DNA of 64,000 nt from Myxococcales bacterium (GTDB lineage Bacteria; Myxococcota_A; Polyangia; Polyangiales; Polyangiaceae). Positions 17,750 through 26,147 of this stretch are shown piece after piece (the stretch's first letter is position 1; the number at the start of each line of letters is the position of its first letter). A program made the position numbers and the translations under genes. The DNA is taken from contig JAAFHV010000005.1 of NCBI GenBank assembly GCA_013297655.1, forward strand, positions 1 through 64,000. The letters are read 5' to 3'. A model generated the notes under the pieces. The model searched no databases, was not told the origin of the DNA, and saw only the letters and a list, made by a program, of their open reading frames with translations.

Positions 17750-18778
17750 TCAATGACGAAGCGAGAGCGCCTCGGAGAGCTCGTCCGGGGTCATCGCGGG
17801 CGAGCCGTCTTTTGCCTCTTCAGCCGCGCGCACGAGCGACACGATCCGCGCGTTGATCGGCGCGTCTTCGCCGCGTGACTTGGCGAGCTTCACGATCTCC
17901 CCGTTCAGCTCGTCGATCTCGGTCTTCCTTCCGAGCCGCAAATCTTCCCACATCGACGAGCGCGCCTCGGGATCGATCCGGATTTGCGCGCGCGCGACGA
18001 AGCGGAAGATCGGCGTGGGTAGTCGGAGCAGGCGCGGAAAGAGCGAGACGGGCAGGGGTCCTAGGCGCGCCGTCTTCGTCTGCGAAACGCGGAGCACCCG
18101 GATCGCTTCTTCCATGATCGCCGCGACGATGCGGCGGTAGCTCGCTTCGGCCAAGATCGTGGCAGTGGTCGCGTCGGTGAGCGCGCTCACCGCGTTGTTC
18201 AAGTTCATGACCAGCTTCGACCACTGAAGCGGCCGCACGTCGCGCGGCGACTCGACCACGAGGCCTTCGCGTCCGAGCTCGAACATCATCTGATCCACCG
18301 GGCCGAGGGGCCCGCCCTCCACCACGAGCGGCCCCGTCGTCGTACGGCGGAACCGGCCCTCGCCCTTGTCGACCACGTTGAAGCCCACGATTCCGCCGCG
18401 CACGTCGCGCGCCCCCAACACGTCGCGGAGGAGGTCCGCGTTCCGTACGCCGTTTTGGAGGCTCACGATCGTCGCGCTTTGGGGCACGATCGCGTCGAGC
18501 GTTTTGCCCGCTTCCGTGGTCGCCGCGCTCTTCACGCAGACGAGCACCACCTCGCGATCCGCGAGCGCTTCGGGCGACTCTCCGTAGCGGACCTCTCCCT
18601 TCGGGATGCTGCGCCCGCGCCCGTCGAGATCCTCTACCGAGAGCCCGCAGGTCGCGATCGTGTCGCGGAGCCGCGGCCTGCCGACGAGAACCACGTCGAC
18701 CCCGCGTGCCGCCAAGAGCCCGCCGACGTAGCAGCCGATCGCCCCCGCTCCCATCACTCCGACCCGAGGTCCTCGCAT
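17750..18778 (-). CDS. panE: 2-dehydropantoate 2-reductase
   Basis: A 342-residue NADP-dependent ketopantoate reductase, the second step of pantothenate (coenzyme A) synthesis. The N-terminal Rossmann motif is VGVMGAGAIGCYVGG; the mid segment VSLQNGVRNADLL and the catalytic lysine context LQWSKLVMNLNNAVSALT are diagnostic, as is the C-terminal SSMWEDLRLGRKTEIDELNGE (two pieces) that holds the substrate-binding Ser and Glu. ATG at 18778 is chosen because family homology starts there; an ATG 20 codons upstream would add a non-homologous tail. Some family members act on other 2-keto acids, so the gene symbol is tentative. Confidence 0.85.
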   Translation of the reverse strand: MRGPRVGVMGAGAIGCYVGGLLAARGVDVVLVGRPRLRDTIATCGLSVEDLDGRGRSIPKGEVRYGESPEALADREVVLVCVKSAATTEAGKTLDAIVPQSATIVSLQNGVRNADLLRDVLGARDVRGGIVGFNVVDKGEGRFRRTTTGPLVVEGGPLGPVDQMMFELGREGLVVESPRDVRPLQWSKLVMNLNNAVSALTDATTATILAEASYRRIVAAIMEEAIRVLRVSQTKTARLGPLPVSLFPRLLRLPTPIFRFVARAQIRIDPEARSSMWEDLRLGRKTEIDELNGEIVKLAKSRGEDAPINARIVSLVRAAEEAKDGSPAMTPDELSEALSLRH

Positions 18779-19052
18779 CCCGGGAAGGTACCGCGCCGAG
18801 GCTCGTTTTGGATGAGCTGAATAACCAAGCAATTTCATTGTGTTGCAAACTCGCGTCTAGCGATGGAAGAATTTTTCATGGCGCTCGGAACCTTTCCCGG
18901 GAGCCCCTGTCAATGCTCCACGAAGGCGGTCGGCAAGGGCAAACGAGGCGAAGGCCTCGGCCCCGGCGGTACTCGCGCACCGATGCCTTCTCCACCCGAA
19001 ACCGTGCGCGTCCGCGCATCTCCAATGCCCGTCCGCGGCAGTGAGGCAAGCC

Positions 19053-20678
19053 ATGTCCACCACGTTCAAGCCCGCCTTTTCGACCGACGCCATGTTCGCT
19101 CCCGTCCAAGCCGTGGCGAACCCTTTCCTCGCGTCGACCCGCGCCACCGAATCCGGCGAGGGTGGCGAGGCGAGCTACGTGTTGGTTCCCTCCGGTCCGC
19201 GCGTCTCCGACGAAGAAGTCGAGACGATGGCGAGCGCGGTCGAAGTGCAGGTCCTCTGGGGCCAGAACGTCCTCTCCGTCACGCACCTCACGCAGGGCAA
19301 GCCGTTCGCGGTCGGCGCCGGTGAAGGTGTCGACTTCGTGCTCGCCGAGGAGACGCTCGGCCGTGACCGCCTCTCGCTCGTCTCGGTGAACAGCGGCTCT
19401 CCCAAGATCGTGATCCCCGAAGGCGCGACCGTGTGTGTCGCCGGCGAAAAAGCCGTCACCGTCGCCGACCTCGCAGCCCTTGGCCGCGCGGTCCCCTCGA
19501 GCGAAGGCACGCGCCTCTTCGAGATGAGCGTCGCGGAAGGTCAGAGCATCCGCGTGAACCTCGCGGGCTCGGACATCGCGTACATCGTCCGCGGCGTTCG
19601 CGCCGGCAAGGCCCCCGCCGCCGTAGGCTTCCTCGGCGCGCTCTCCAGCAACGTGACGAAGTACGTCGGCCTCTCGCTCATCGGTCACCTCGGCATCATG
19701 GCGAGCCTCGCCTACTTCATGCCCAGCATGGGCGCCGACGACGCGGAAGCCAACTCGCGCGAGAACATCCTCTTCATGCAGAAGATGCTCAACGCTTCGG
19801 CTCCCCCGGAGCTCAAGGAGCAGGACACGTCCGGCGGCGAGACCGCCTCGAAAGAAGAGGGCGGCAAGGGCGAGCGCGCACAAGGCGCGGAGGGCACGAT
19901 GGGCAAAGCGACCGCGGCCAAGGCCGACGCGCGCTGGGGCTTCAAGGGCACCTCGTCGAACCCGCAAGTTCAGCAGAAGACGGACATCGAGCTCGCGCGC
20001 CAGTTCGGCATGGTCGACCTCCTCCTCAGCTCGAAGTCTGGCCCCTCGGCCCACGATCCGAACGCTCCGTCCGCAAAGTGGGGCGCGTTCGAGGCGCAGG
20101 GCTCCGACGCGAAGAGCGCTCTCGGCAGCATGTGGGGCAACACCATCGGCGACTCGCTCGGCGGCGGCGCGTTCGGCCTCTCGGGCAACGAAGAAGGCGG
20201 CGGCGGTCTCGGCGCGGGCATCGGCCTCGACAAGGTCGGCGGTCTCGGTCACGGCGCTGGCGGCGGCGACGGCAACGGCTTCGGCCCCGGAAAAGACGGC
20301 ATCGGCAACGGTCACGGTCCCCTCAGCCGCGGTCACGTCGCGAAGGGGCCGAACCCCATCCGCGAGCTCAAGGTCGACGTCGGCGGCCACCTCCCGCCCG
20401 AGGCCATCCAACGCGTCGTCCGCGCCAACTTCGGTCGCTTCCGCAACTGCTATGACGCGGGCCTCCGCACGAACCCGAGCCTCACCGGTCGCGTCGTCAC
20501 CAAGTTCATCATCGGTCGCGATGGCTCGGTCGCGGTCTCGGCCGACGGCGGCTCGGACATCCCCGACCGCAGCGTGGTGAACTGCGTCGTCCGCAGCTAC
20601 CAGGCGCTCTCGTTCCCCACCCCGGACAACGGCCAGGTCACCGTGACCTACCCCCTCATGTTCACGCCCTCGGAATAA
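19053..20678 (+). CDS. AgmX/PglI C-terminal domain protein (TonB-like, myxobacterial)
   Basis: A 541-residue protein. The N-terminal 190 residues are cytoplasmic with an FHA-like beta pattern (SVTHLTQGKPFAVGAGEGVD). One membrane helix (YVGLSLIGHLGIMASLAYFM) near 210 leads into a long periplasmic part: a Glu/Lys-rich helix, then a glycine-rich linker from about residue 365 to 415, then the AgmX/PglI domain (IQRVVRANFGRFRNCYDAGL, LTGRVVTKFIIGRDGSV, FPTPDNGQVTVTYPLMF). This domain resembles TonB C-termini and occurs in gliding and transport proteins of myxobacteria. ATG at 19053 has GAGG six bases upstream. Confidence 0.82.
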   Translation: MSTTFKPAFSTDAMFAPVQAVANPFLASTRATESGEGGEASYVLVPSGPRVSDEEVETMASAVEVQVLWGQNVLSVTHLTQGKPFAVGAGEGVDFVLAEETLGRDRLSLVSVNSGSPKIVIPEGATVCVAGEKAVTVADLAALGRAVPSSEGTRLFEMSVAEGQSIRVNLAGSDIAYIVRGVRAGKAPAAVGFLGALSSNVTKYVGLSLIGHLGIMASLAYFMPSMGADDAEANSRENILFMQKMLNASAPPELKEQDTSGGETASKEEGGKGERAQGAEGTMGKATAAKADARWGFKGTSSNPQVQQKTDIELARQFGMVDLLLSSKSGPSAHDPNAPSAKWGAFEAQGSDAKSALGSMWGNTIGDSLGGGAFGLSGNEEGGGGLGAGIGLDKVGGLGHGAGGGDGNGFGPGKDGIGNGHGPLSRGHVAKGPNPIRELKVDVGGHLPPEAIQRVVRANFGRFRNCYDAGLRTNPSLTGRVVTKFIIGRDGSVAVSADGGSDIPDRSVVNCVVRSYQALSFPTPDNGQVTVTYPLMFTPSE

Positions 20679-20712
20679 GCTCCGCCGCGCGCAACCGAAT
20701 CGGCAGCAAATC

Positions 20713-20857
20713 GAAGGCCTCGCGCCTTTGGAGCGAACGAAAAGGCCTCGCGCCTTTGGAGCGAACGAAAAGGCCTCGCGCCTTTTGGAGCGAACGAAAG
20801 GCCTCGCGCCTTGGAGCGAACGAAAGGTCTCGGGCAAACGCTCGGGACCTTTGGTCC
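20713..20857 (+). repeat. Tandem hairpin-forming repeats, array 1
   Basis: Four near-identical units start at 20713, 20741, 20769 and 20798 (28, 28, 29 and 26 bases), with a fifth diverged unit from 20824. Each unit holds an inverted repeat AAGGC-CTCGC-GCCTT followed by TGGAGCGAACGA. The period is not a multiple of three and no gene uses it. The array begins 35 bases after the AgmX-type gene and could act as a series of weak terminators or RNA-stabilising stems. Related units occur at 38447, 44008 and 50653. Confidence 0.85.
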
Positions 20858-20961
20858 TTTTGTCGTCTCGTGCGACGCGCTGCGACGTGCGGGAGACGTG
20901 CCGTGCGCCTTGCTTCGGGGTCACCGGGGCGACATGCTCCCGGTCTCTGGAGGACGCCGAG

Positions 20962-21366
20962 ATGAGCGACGAAAAGCGGATCGAGAGCTTCGAAGAGTTT
21001 TGGCCCTACTACGTGAAGGAGCACGCGCAGAAGAGCACGCGCATCATGCACTTCGTGGGCACCACCGCGGCGGTGGGCATGTTCGCGACGGGCGTCCTCC
21101 TTCGCAAGAAGTGGATGATGATGGTCGCCCCGGTGTTCGGCTACGGCCCGGCTTGGGTGTCGCACTTCTTCATCGAGAAGAACCGCCCCGCCACGTTCAA
21201 GTACCCGCGTTGGTCGCTCATGGCGGACTTCGTCATGTGGAACAAGATGGTGCGTGGCGAGATGGACGCCGAGGTGGAGCGCGTGCTCGCCGCGGAGGCC
21301 GCAAAAAAGGAGGCGAAGGCGCCCGCGCAGGAATCGCGCACGAGCCAGGGTGCGCTGGTAAACTGA
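20962..21366 (+). CDS. Mpo1-like (DUF962) family protein
   Basis: A 134-residue protein with the complete DUF962 pattern: FWPYYVKEHAQKSTRIMHFVGTT, then PVFGYGPAWVSHFFIEKNRPATF, then PRWSLMADFVMWNKMVRGEM (pieces). Two hydrophobic stretches make it membrane-associated. The yeast relative Mpo1 is an Fe(II)-dependent dioxygenase acting on 2-hydroxy fatty acids in alpha-oxidation, and its conserved histidines (MHF, SHF) are present here; the bacterial role is untested. The ATG at 20962 has GGAGG eight bases upstream. A charged Lys/Glu/Ala tail is added at the C-terminus. The repeats upstream are not part of the gene. Confidence 0.82.
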   Translation: MSDEKRIESFEEFWPYYVKEHAQKSTRIMHFVGTTAAVGMFATGVLLRKKWMMMVAPVFGYGPAWVSHFFIEKNRPATFKYPRWSLMADFVMWNKMVRGEMDAEVERVLAAEAAKKEAKAPAQESRTSQGALVN

Positions 21367-21370
21367 GCGT

Positions 21371-21904
21371 GTGAGGGAGAAGACCACGCGTTTCATCGGC
21401 GGGTGTGCGCCATTTGTCGTGCTCGCGTCCGTCGCGGCATGGGCGTGTGGCGGGGGCGGCGGGCTCGTCGAGGCCCCGTCGCTCCCCACCGGCGCGAAGT
21501 TCGCCGTGCTCCCGCTCGGAGAAGACGCGGGCGACGGCTCTGCGGGAACGCGAAGGCCGAGCACGAGCTCACTCAAAGAGGGCGACGTGTTCCGCGGCAC
21601 GAGCTACTGCCGCGTGGGCCAAGTCACGGTCGTGCTTCGCATCACGGAGCTCGACGCGGACGACGTGCGTGGGAACGTGGAAATCGCCTCGCAACGTGGT
21701 GGCGCGCGCGGCACGTACCAAGTGTCCGGCACGTACACCGCGTCGAACCGTCACGTGAAGCTCGAGGGCGGCGATTGGATCGACGAGGCCGACGAGCTCG
21801 AAGCGGCAGACCTCGAAGGCACCCTCACCGCGACCGGCTTCCAAGCGCGCCTCGGCATGTCCGGGTGTGGCTCTGTTTCTCTCAAGCGCGACGGAGCCCC
21901 ATGA
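21371..21904 (+). CDS. Hypothetical lipoprotein
   Basis: A 177-residue lipoprotein of unknown function. The start is GTG at 21371, four bases after the Mpo1-like gene. The signal peptide ends in a lipobox (AAWAC) followed by six glycines. The mature part is beta-rich, with a central segment GDVFRGTSYCRVGQVTVVLRIT and a late cysteine in GMSGCGSVSLKR that could pair with the first. The pattern (GTYQVSGTYTASNRHVKLEGG) suggests a small lipocalin- or barrel-like fold; this is inference only. Its stop overlaps the next start (ATGA), so the two are co-translated. Confidence 0.6.
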   Translation: MREKTTRFIGGCAPFVVLASVAAWACGGGGGLVEAPSLPTGAKFAVLPLGEDAGDGSAGTRRPSTSSLKEGDVFRGTSYCRVGQVTVVLRITELDADDVRGNVEIASQRGGARGTYQVSGTYTASNRHVKLEGGDWIDEADELEAADLEGTLTATGFQARLGMSGCGSVSLKRDGAP

Positions 21905-22359
21905 CCCCTCGATCTCTCGCTCGCCTCGCGAGCCTCGGTGTCGCGAGCCTCGTCGTTCCCCTCGCTATCGGAGCGTGCTCGAAGGCCTCTGCCGGCACCT
22001 TCCCGGACCTCGATCCGAAGAGCGCCAAGGAAGAGACCTGGGCGATGGATGAGCTCGGAAGTACTCAGGTTTTAGTCTTTGCGAGCGCCAAGGTCGCGCT
22101 CGGAAAATCGTGCCTGAAGGGGGCCGCGCTCGACTGCGAGGCGCTCAAGGTTCTGAAAGCGGGCAACGTGGTCGAGGTGAAGAAGGCGCAGCTCGATGGC
22201 CGCATGAGCGCCGGCTCGCGCGTGTGCCTCGCGCTCAAGGCCGACCTCGTGAACGGCAAGGGTCCCTCCGGGAGCGAGGACGGCTTTTGCAAAATGAAGG
22301 ACGGCTCGCTCGTCTCCTGCGGCGCCCTCGAGAGCTACGCGATCAAGATCGTGCCCTGA
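21901..22359 (+). CDS. Hypothetical lipoprotein
   Basis: A 152-residue lipoprotein (lipobox AIGAC), ATG overlapping the previous stop by four bases. The mature domain has four cysteines spaced as two likely disulphides (KSCLKGAALDCEAL; SRVCLALK and GFCKMKDGSLVSCGAL) and no recognised family. It belongs to a small operon with the Mpo1-like gene and the preceding lipoprotein. Codon use is like its neighbours. No function can be assigned from the sequence. Confidence 0.6.
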   Translation: MTPRSLARLASLGVASLVVPLAIGACSKASAGTFPDLDPKSAKEETWAMDELGSTQVLVFASAKVALGKSCLKGAALDCEALKVLKAGNVVEVKKAQLDGRMSAGSRVCLALKADLVNGKGPSGSEDGFCKMKDGSLVSCGALESYAIKIVP

Positions 22360-22423
22360 GTCGCGCGGCGTGGAGTGCGGAGAGGGCTCGCCCCGAAAAA
22401 CCGGGCGGAGTACCTTATTCGCC

Positions 22424-24085
22424 ATGGCCTTCCACCAAGATCCGCCCACCCTCAAGGACCCCTTCGAGAACGACTCGTTCCTTCGCGGGTACTTGTCGCG
22501 TCACGTGGCGGGGGATGCGCATCGGGCGATCGCGGACGATCTCCGCGAGGTGGGCGCGATCGCTTCGGAGCTCTACGCGCTGAAACAAGCCGATCCGAAA
22601 GACGAGCCGCGCCTCGTCTCGTGGGACGCATGGGGCCATCGTATCGACCGCATCGAGCTCTCTGCGCTCTGGAAAAAAGCGAAGCGTGTCGCCGCCGAGC
22701 GCGGCGTGGTGGGCACCGCCTACGAGCGCAAAAACGGGGAATACTCACGCATTCACCAGTTCGCGCTCGCGTACCTGCTCGAGGGAACGTGGGACGTGTA
22801 CTCGTGCCCGCTCGCGATGACCGACGGCGCCGCGAAGACGCTGATCGCCTCGAAAAATCAGGCGCTCGTGGAGCGCGCGGTGCCCAGGCTCACGAGCCGG
22901 AACGCCGACGACGCGTGGACCTCGGGGCAGTGGATGACCGAGCGCACCGGCGGGAGCGACGTCGCGATCTCGGAGACCGTGGCCCGCGAAGAGAACGGCG
23001 TGCACAAGCTCTACGGCACCAAATGGTTCACCTCTGCGACCACCTCGGAGATGGCGCTCACCCTCGGTCGCCCCGAAGGCGGCACCCCCGGCGGAAGTGG
23101 GCTCGCGCTCTTCTACGTGGAGACCCGCGACACGAAGGGGCTCCTCAACGGGATCCAGATCAACCGCTTGAAGGACAAGCTCGGCACCCGGAACGTGCCC
23201 ACCGCGGAGCTCACCCTCGACGGCGCGATCGCGACCCCCGTGATGGGCCTCCGCGACGGGATCAAGAACATCACCCCGATGCTCGGGATCACACGAACGT
23301 GGAACGCGGTGTGCGCGGCAGGTGGCATGCGAAAGGGGCTCTTGCTCGCGCGTGACTACGCGTCCAAGCGCACCGCGTTCGGCTCCACGATCGATCAGAA
23401 GCCGCTCCACACCGACACCCTCGCGTGGATGGCGGCAGAGACGGACGCCGCGTTTTGCCTCGCGTTTCGTGCGGTGGAGCTCCTCGGCCGCGAAGAAGCG
23501 GGGGTGGCCAGCGAGACGGAGCGCGCGCTCTCGCGCATCCTCACGCCGATCGTGAAGCTCACCACCGGCAAACAAGCGGTCGCGGTCGCGAGCGAGACGC
23601 TCGAGGCCTTCGGCGGCGCGGGATACGTGGAAGATACAGGTTTGCCGCAGCTCCTCCGCGACGCGCAGGTGCTCCCGATCTGGGAGGGCACCACGAACGT
23701 GCTCTCACTCGACGTGCTCCGCGTGCTCGCGCGTGGTGGCTCGCTCGACCCGATCCGCACCGAGATCGCGCGCGCGACGGAGGCCGCACCCGCGTCGCTC
23801 GCGGAAGCCGCGAAGGCAGCCCGTGCTGCGTTCGATCACGCGGAATCTTGGGCGATTTCCACGCTTTCCAAGGGGCCCGCCGCGCTCGAAGCGGGGGCGC
23901 GCAGGTTCGCGCTCACCCTCGGTCGATCGTTGTCGCTCGCGCTCTTGGTCCACGAGGCCACCCTCGCCGAACGCGCCGGCGACGCGCGTGTCGCTGCCGT
24001 CGCGCGAAGATTCGCGCGCACCGCGATCGATCTCGTGGACGAGGGCGTCGCGGAGGACGAGTCGCGCCTCGTCGCGCTCGGCTGA
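22424..24085 (+). CDS. AidB-like acyl-CoA dehydrogenase
   Basis: A 553-residue FAD enzyme, longer than ordinary acyl-CoA dehydrogenases (about 380) and in the AidB/ACDH-11 size range. The N-terminal segment has WDAWGHRIDRIELSALWKKA. The middle domain carries the FAD contact motif QWMTERTGGSDVAISET and TKWFTSATTSEMALTL. The C-terminal helical part has QKPLHTDTLAWMAAETDAAF and the glycine motif EAFGGAGYVEDTGLPQLLRDAQVLPIWEGTTNV (pieces), which is diagnostic. AidB in E. coli takes part in the alkylation response; other relatives are lipid enzymes. ATG at 22424 begins the family homology. Confidence 0.85.
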   Translation: MAFHQDPPTLKDPFENDSFLRGYLSRHVAGDAHRAIADDLREVGAIASELYALKQADPKDEPRLVSWDAWGHRIDRIELSALWKKAKRVAAERGVVGTAYERKNGEYSRIHQFALAYLLEGTWDVYSCPLAMTDGAAKTLIASKNQALVERAVPRLTSRNADDAWTSGQWMTERTGGSDVAISETVAREENGVHKLYGTKWFTSATTSEMALTLGRPEGGTPGGSGLALFYVETRDTKGLLNGIQINRLKDKLGTRNVPTAELTLDGAIATPVMGLRDGIKNITPMLGITRTWNAVCAAGGMRKGLLLARDYASKRTAFGSTIDQKPLHTDTLAWMAAETDAAFCLAFRAVELLGREEAGVASETERALSRILTPIVKLTTGKQAVAVASETLEAFGGAGYVEDTGLPQLLRDAQVLPIWEGTTNVLSLDVLRVLARGGSLDPIRTEIARATEAAPASLAEAAKAARAAFDHAESWAISTLSKGPAALEAGARRFALTLGRSLSLALLVHEATLAERAGDARVAAVARRFARTAIDLVDEGVAEDESRLVALG

Positions 24086-24097
24086 TTCGGGAAAATC

Positions 24098-24117
24098 CGT
24101 TTCGTCCTCGCGAAACG
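24098..24117 (+). terminator. Hairpin after the acyl-CoA dehydrogenase gene
   Basis: Perfect 7-base arms CGTTTCG (24098-24104) and CGAAACG (24111-24117) with a 6-base loop, 12 bases after the stop codon. No T-run follows, so termination strength is uncertain. Confidence 0.4.
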
Positions 24118-24212
24118 AACACGAAGACACGCCGCTCGTGCGTGGTCGCGTTCGCACGTGTCCTGACCGAAGAGTGACGGCGCGACACACGATCGCTTCG
24201 TACGGTTCAGGC

Positions 24213-25031
24213 GTGGAAGGCTCAATCCTCGGCGCATACACGTACCTCGAGTTCGCCGCGTGCACGGCGGGCATCCTGCCGGCGACCGTGATCTCGGCCG
24301 TGCGCCATCGCGACGATCCGGTCCCGCGCTATCCGGGGCGCTGGGTTCGCAGGCTCGCGGTGGCGAGCTCCACCCTCACGCCGCTATGGAAATTCTCGAT
24401 CGAAGGTAAACCGCCGGCCGACATCGATCGGCGCGGGTACGTGGTGGTCGCGAACCACGAGTCGCAGGCCGATCCGTTCTTGCTCTCGCACCTCCCGTGG
24501 GACATGCGCTGGGTCGCGAAGTCCGAGCTGTTCCGTGTTCCGGTCTCGGGGTGGCTCCTCCGCGCCGGTGGCGACATCCCGATTCGCCGCGGCGACAAGG
24601 CGAGCGCGGCGGCCATGATGAGCACGTGCAAAGAGACGATCGAGGGCGGGCTCTCGGTCATGCTCTTCCCGGAAGGCACCCGATCGAAGGACGGCGCGCT
24701 GCTCCCGTTCAAGGCGGGCGCGTTCCAGCTCGCCCTCGAGACGGGCGCGAAGGTGCTCCCCGTCGCGCTCGCCGGCACGCGCCGCTGCCGACCCAAGGGC
24801 TCGTTCTGGTTCGGAAAAGCGGAGGCGATCGCGCGGGTGCTCGAGCCCCTCGATCCCAAGGATTTTGCCGGTCCCAACGCGCTCGCCGAGCTTCGCGACG
24901 CGACCCGCGCGCGGATCGTGACGAACGTGCACGAGCTCGAGCGCCGCCTCGGGTTCTCGCCGATGCCACCGCGCCCGCAGCACGAGGAGCATCCCGCGTC
25001 CTCGCCCGATGTGACGACCTCGGCGCAGTAA
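24213..25031 (+). CDS. 1-acyl-sn-glycerol-3-phosphate acyltransferase (PlsC-like)
   Basis: A 272-residue membrane-associated acyltransferase. The catalytic HX4D box is NHESQADPF, the glycerol-phosphate site is FPEGTRSKDG, and the two further family blocks GDIPIRRGDKAS and VLPVALAGTRRCRPKG are present in order. A hydrophobic segment near the N-terminus (AYTYLEFAACTAGILPATVI) anchors it. It would transfer an acyl chain to lysophosphatidic acid to make phosphatidic acid, or act on a related lipid. The start is GTG at 24213; the frame is open far upstream over the previous gene but without homology. It stands alone between two hairpin-bearing gaps. Confidence 0.82.
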   Translation: MEGSILGAYTYLEFAACTAGILPATVISAVRHRDDPVPRYPGRWVRRLAVASSTLTPLWKFSIEGKPPADIDRRGYVVVANHESQADPFLLSHLPWDMRWVAKSELFRVPVSGWLLRAGGDIPIRRGDKASAAAMMSTCKETIEGGLSVMLFPEGTRSKDGALLPFKAGAFQLALETGAKVLPVALAGTRRCRPKGSFWFGKAEAIARVLEPLDPKDFAGPNALAELRDATRARIVTNVHELERRLGFSPMPPRPQHEEHPASSPDVTTSAQ

Positions 25032-25262
25032 GCGAGCTCAGCCGACTTCGAGGCTCCCGTGAACGTGCTCGCAGTGCGTTCCGCCCCTGCGCTGGTCGAA
25101 GGCGGAGTGGCCCTCGCGCGACCGGTGAAGCCCGCGAGCTCCGCGCTATGTGCTGGAAATTATGAACTAAAGGGACACTCCGAGGGACGCAGATCGGGCC
25201 TCGATCGTGGGCGCCGCTCCCGCGACGTTGGCCCGCTGCGCGATCGAGCGCGATAGTGAGGC

Positions 25263-25577
25263 ATGCCTCGGTTCAAGGCCAGCCTCGCCACCTTCGTCGC
25301 CCTGTCGTCGGTCCTTGTAGGATGCACGATTCTCGATCGGCTCTCGAAGGACTCCGATCCGGTGGTGGAGGACGCGTCGATCGATGGCTCCCCGGAAGAT
25401 GGGGGAAGCGACGCTTCGGCCTCTGACACCAGCGTGGCAACCGATGCCGCGACACAGGATGCGGCGACGTCGGCAGACGGGGGCGCAAGCGGGTCCGATG
25501 CAAGTGGGGCCGACGCGAGCGGGTCCGGGGCCGACGCTGGCGCGCAGGATGCGCAGACCGACGCCGACGCGGGCTGA
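25263..25577 (+). CDS. Short Asp/Ala/Ser-rich lipoprotein
   Basis: A 104-residue lipoprotein: signal peptide with lipobox LVGC (Cys near 21), then an almost purely Asp, Ala, Ser, Gly and Thr mature chain with repeats such as GASGSDASGADASGSGADAG. This is the same composition as the disordered linkers behind the lipobox of other lipoproteins in this window (for example 37453-38433), but here no domain follows. It could be a free surface spacer or the remnant of a gene that lost its domain. The following 100 bases show no continuation in another frame that I can recognise. Confidence 0.55.
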   Translation: MPRFKASLATFVALSSVLVGCTILDRLSKDSDPVVEDASIDGSPEDGGSDASASDTSVATDAATQDAATSADGGASGSDASGADASGSGADAGAQDAQTDADAG

Positions 25578-25796
25578 GCTACTCTGTGCTTGCGTGCGAG
25601 CTGCCGAGAACGGGTTTTCGCGGTTCGTATGGGGAGCCGGCCGCGTTCGCGAGGGTGGCCGCTTCAGCGCCCCAGTACGCGCGTGTGGGCTCGCACGCCC
25701 TGTGACGCTGGGTCCTCACTTCTCAAGCGACGTTGGCCGATGGTAACCTGTTCGCCGATCCGGGCTTCGATTCGCTTTTTGCCCGCCGAGGAGAAC

Positions 25797-26147
25797 ATGA
25801 GCAAATTCGTTTTGGGTACTCTCGCCCTGGTGGCGATCGCCGGTTGCGGAGGGAGTTTTCCTCCTCCGTCCGACAAGCTCTCGGCTTCGGAGGCCGCTTC
25901 GCGCAGCGCGCGTGAGCTCGGCGCCGAGAAGGAGCCGAAGGCCGCGCTTTATCTGAAGTACGCGAACGAGCAAATCGAGCAGGCGAAGGCCCTCATCGCC
26001 TCCGGCGACAACCGCCGCGCCGACGAAATCCTCCAGCGCGCGAGCGCCGACGCCGAGCTCGCCGTCCAGCTCGCGAAAGAAACCAGCACGCGCGCAGAGG
26101 CCAACGAGGCAATCGAGAAGCTCAAGGCTCTGAAAGGCGGAAAGTGA
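25797..26147 (+). CDS. DUF4398-type lipoprotein
   Basis: A 116-residue lipoprotein with lipobox IAGC (Cys near 17). The mature part is a helical hairpin (SASEAASRSARELGAEKEPKAALYLKYANEQIEQAKALI in pieces, ending with a lysine-rich tail), the pattern of DUF4398 proteins in which AxxYLKxAxEQxxxAKxL is typical. It sits directly ahead of an OmpA-family lipoprotein with the same helical N-terminal part; the stop and next start overlap (TGATG). GAGGAG precedes the ATG at 25797. The pair probably forms an envelope complex linking outer membrane and peptidoglycan. Confidence 0.72.
   Translation: MSKFVLGTLALVAIAGCGGSFPPPSDKLSASEAASRSARELGAEKEPKAALYLKYANEQIEQAKALIASGDNRRADEILQRASADAELAVQLAKETSTRAEANEAIEKLKALKGGK

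Noticed and set aside
20728-20961. Reading through the hairpin repeats as an N-terminal extension of the Mpo1-like protein
   Set aside because: The repeat period is 26-29 bases, which does not preserve a protein repeat, and a strong ribosome site precedes the downstream ATG.
25263-25577. Asp/Ala-rich lipoprotein as a secreted metal-binding toxin or cell-surface adhesin
   Set aside because: Composition alone does not support it; the chain is low complexity with no domain.
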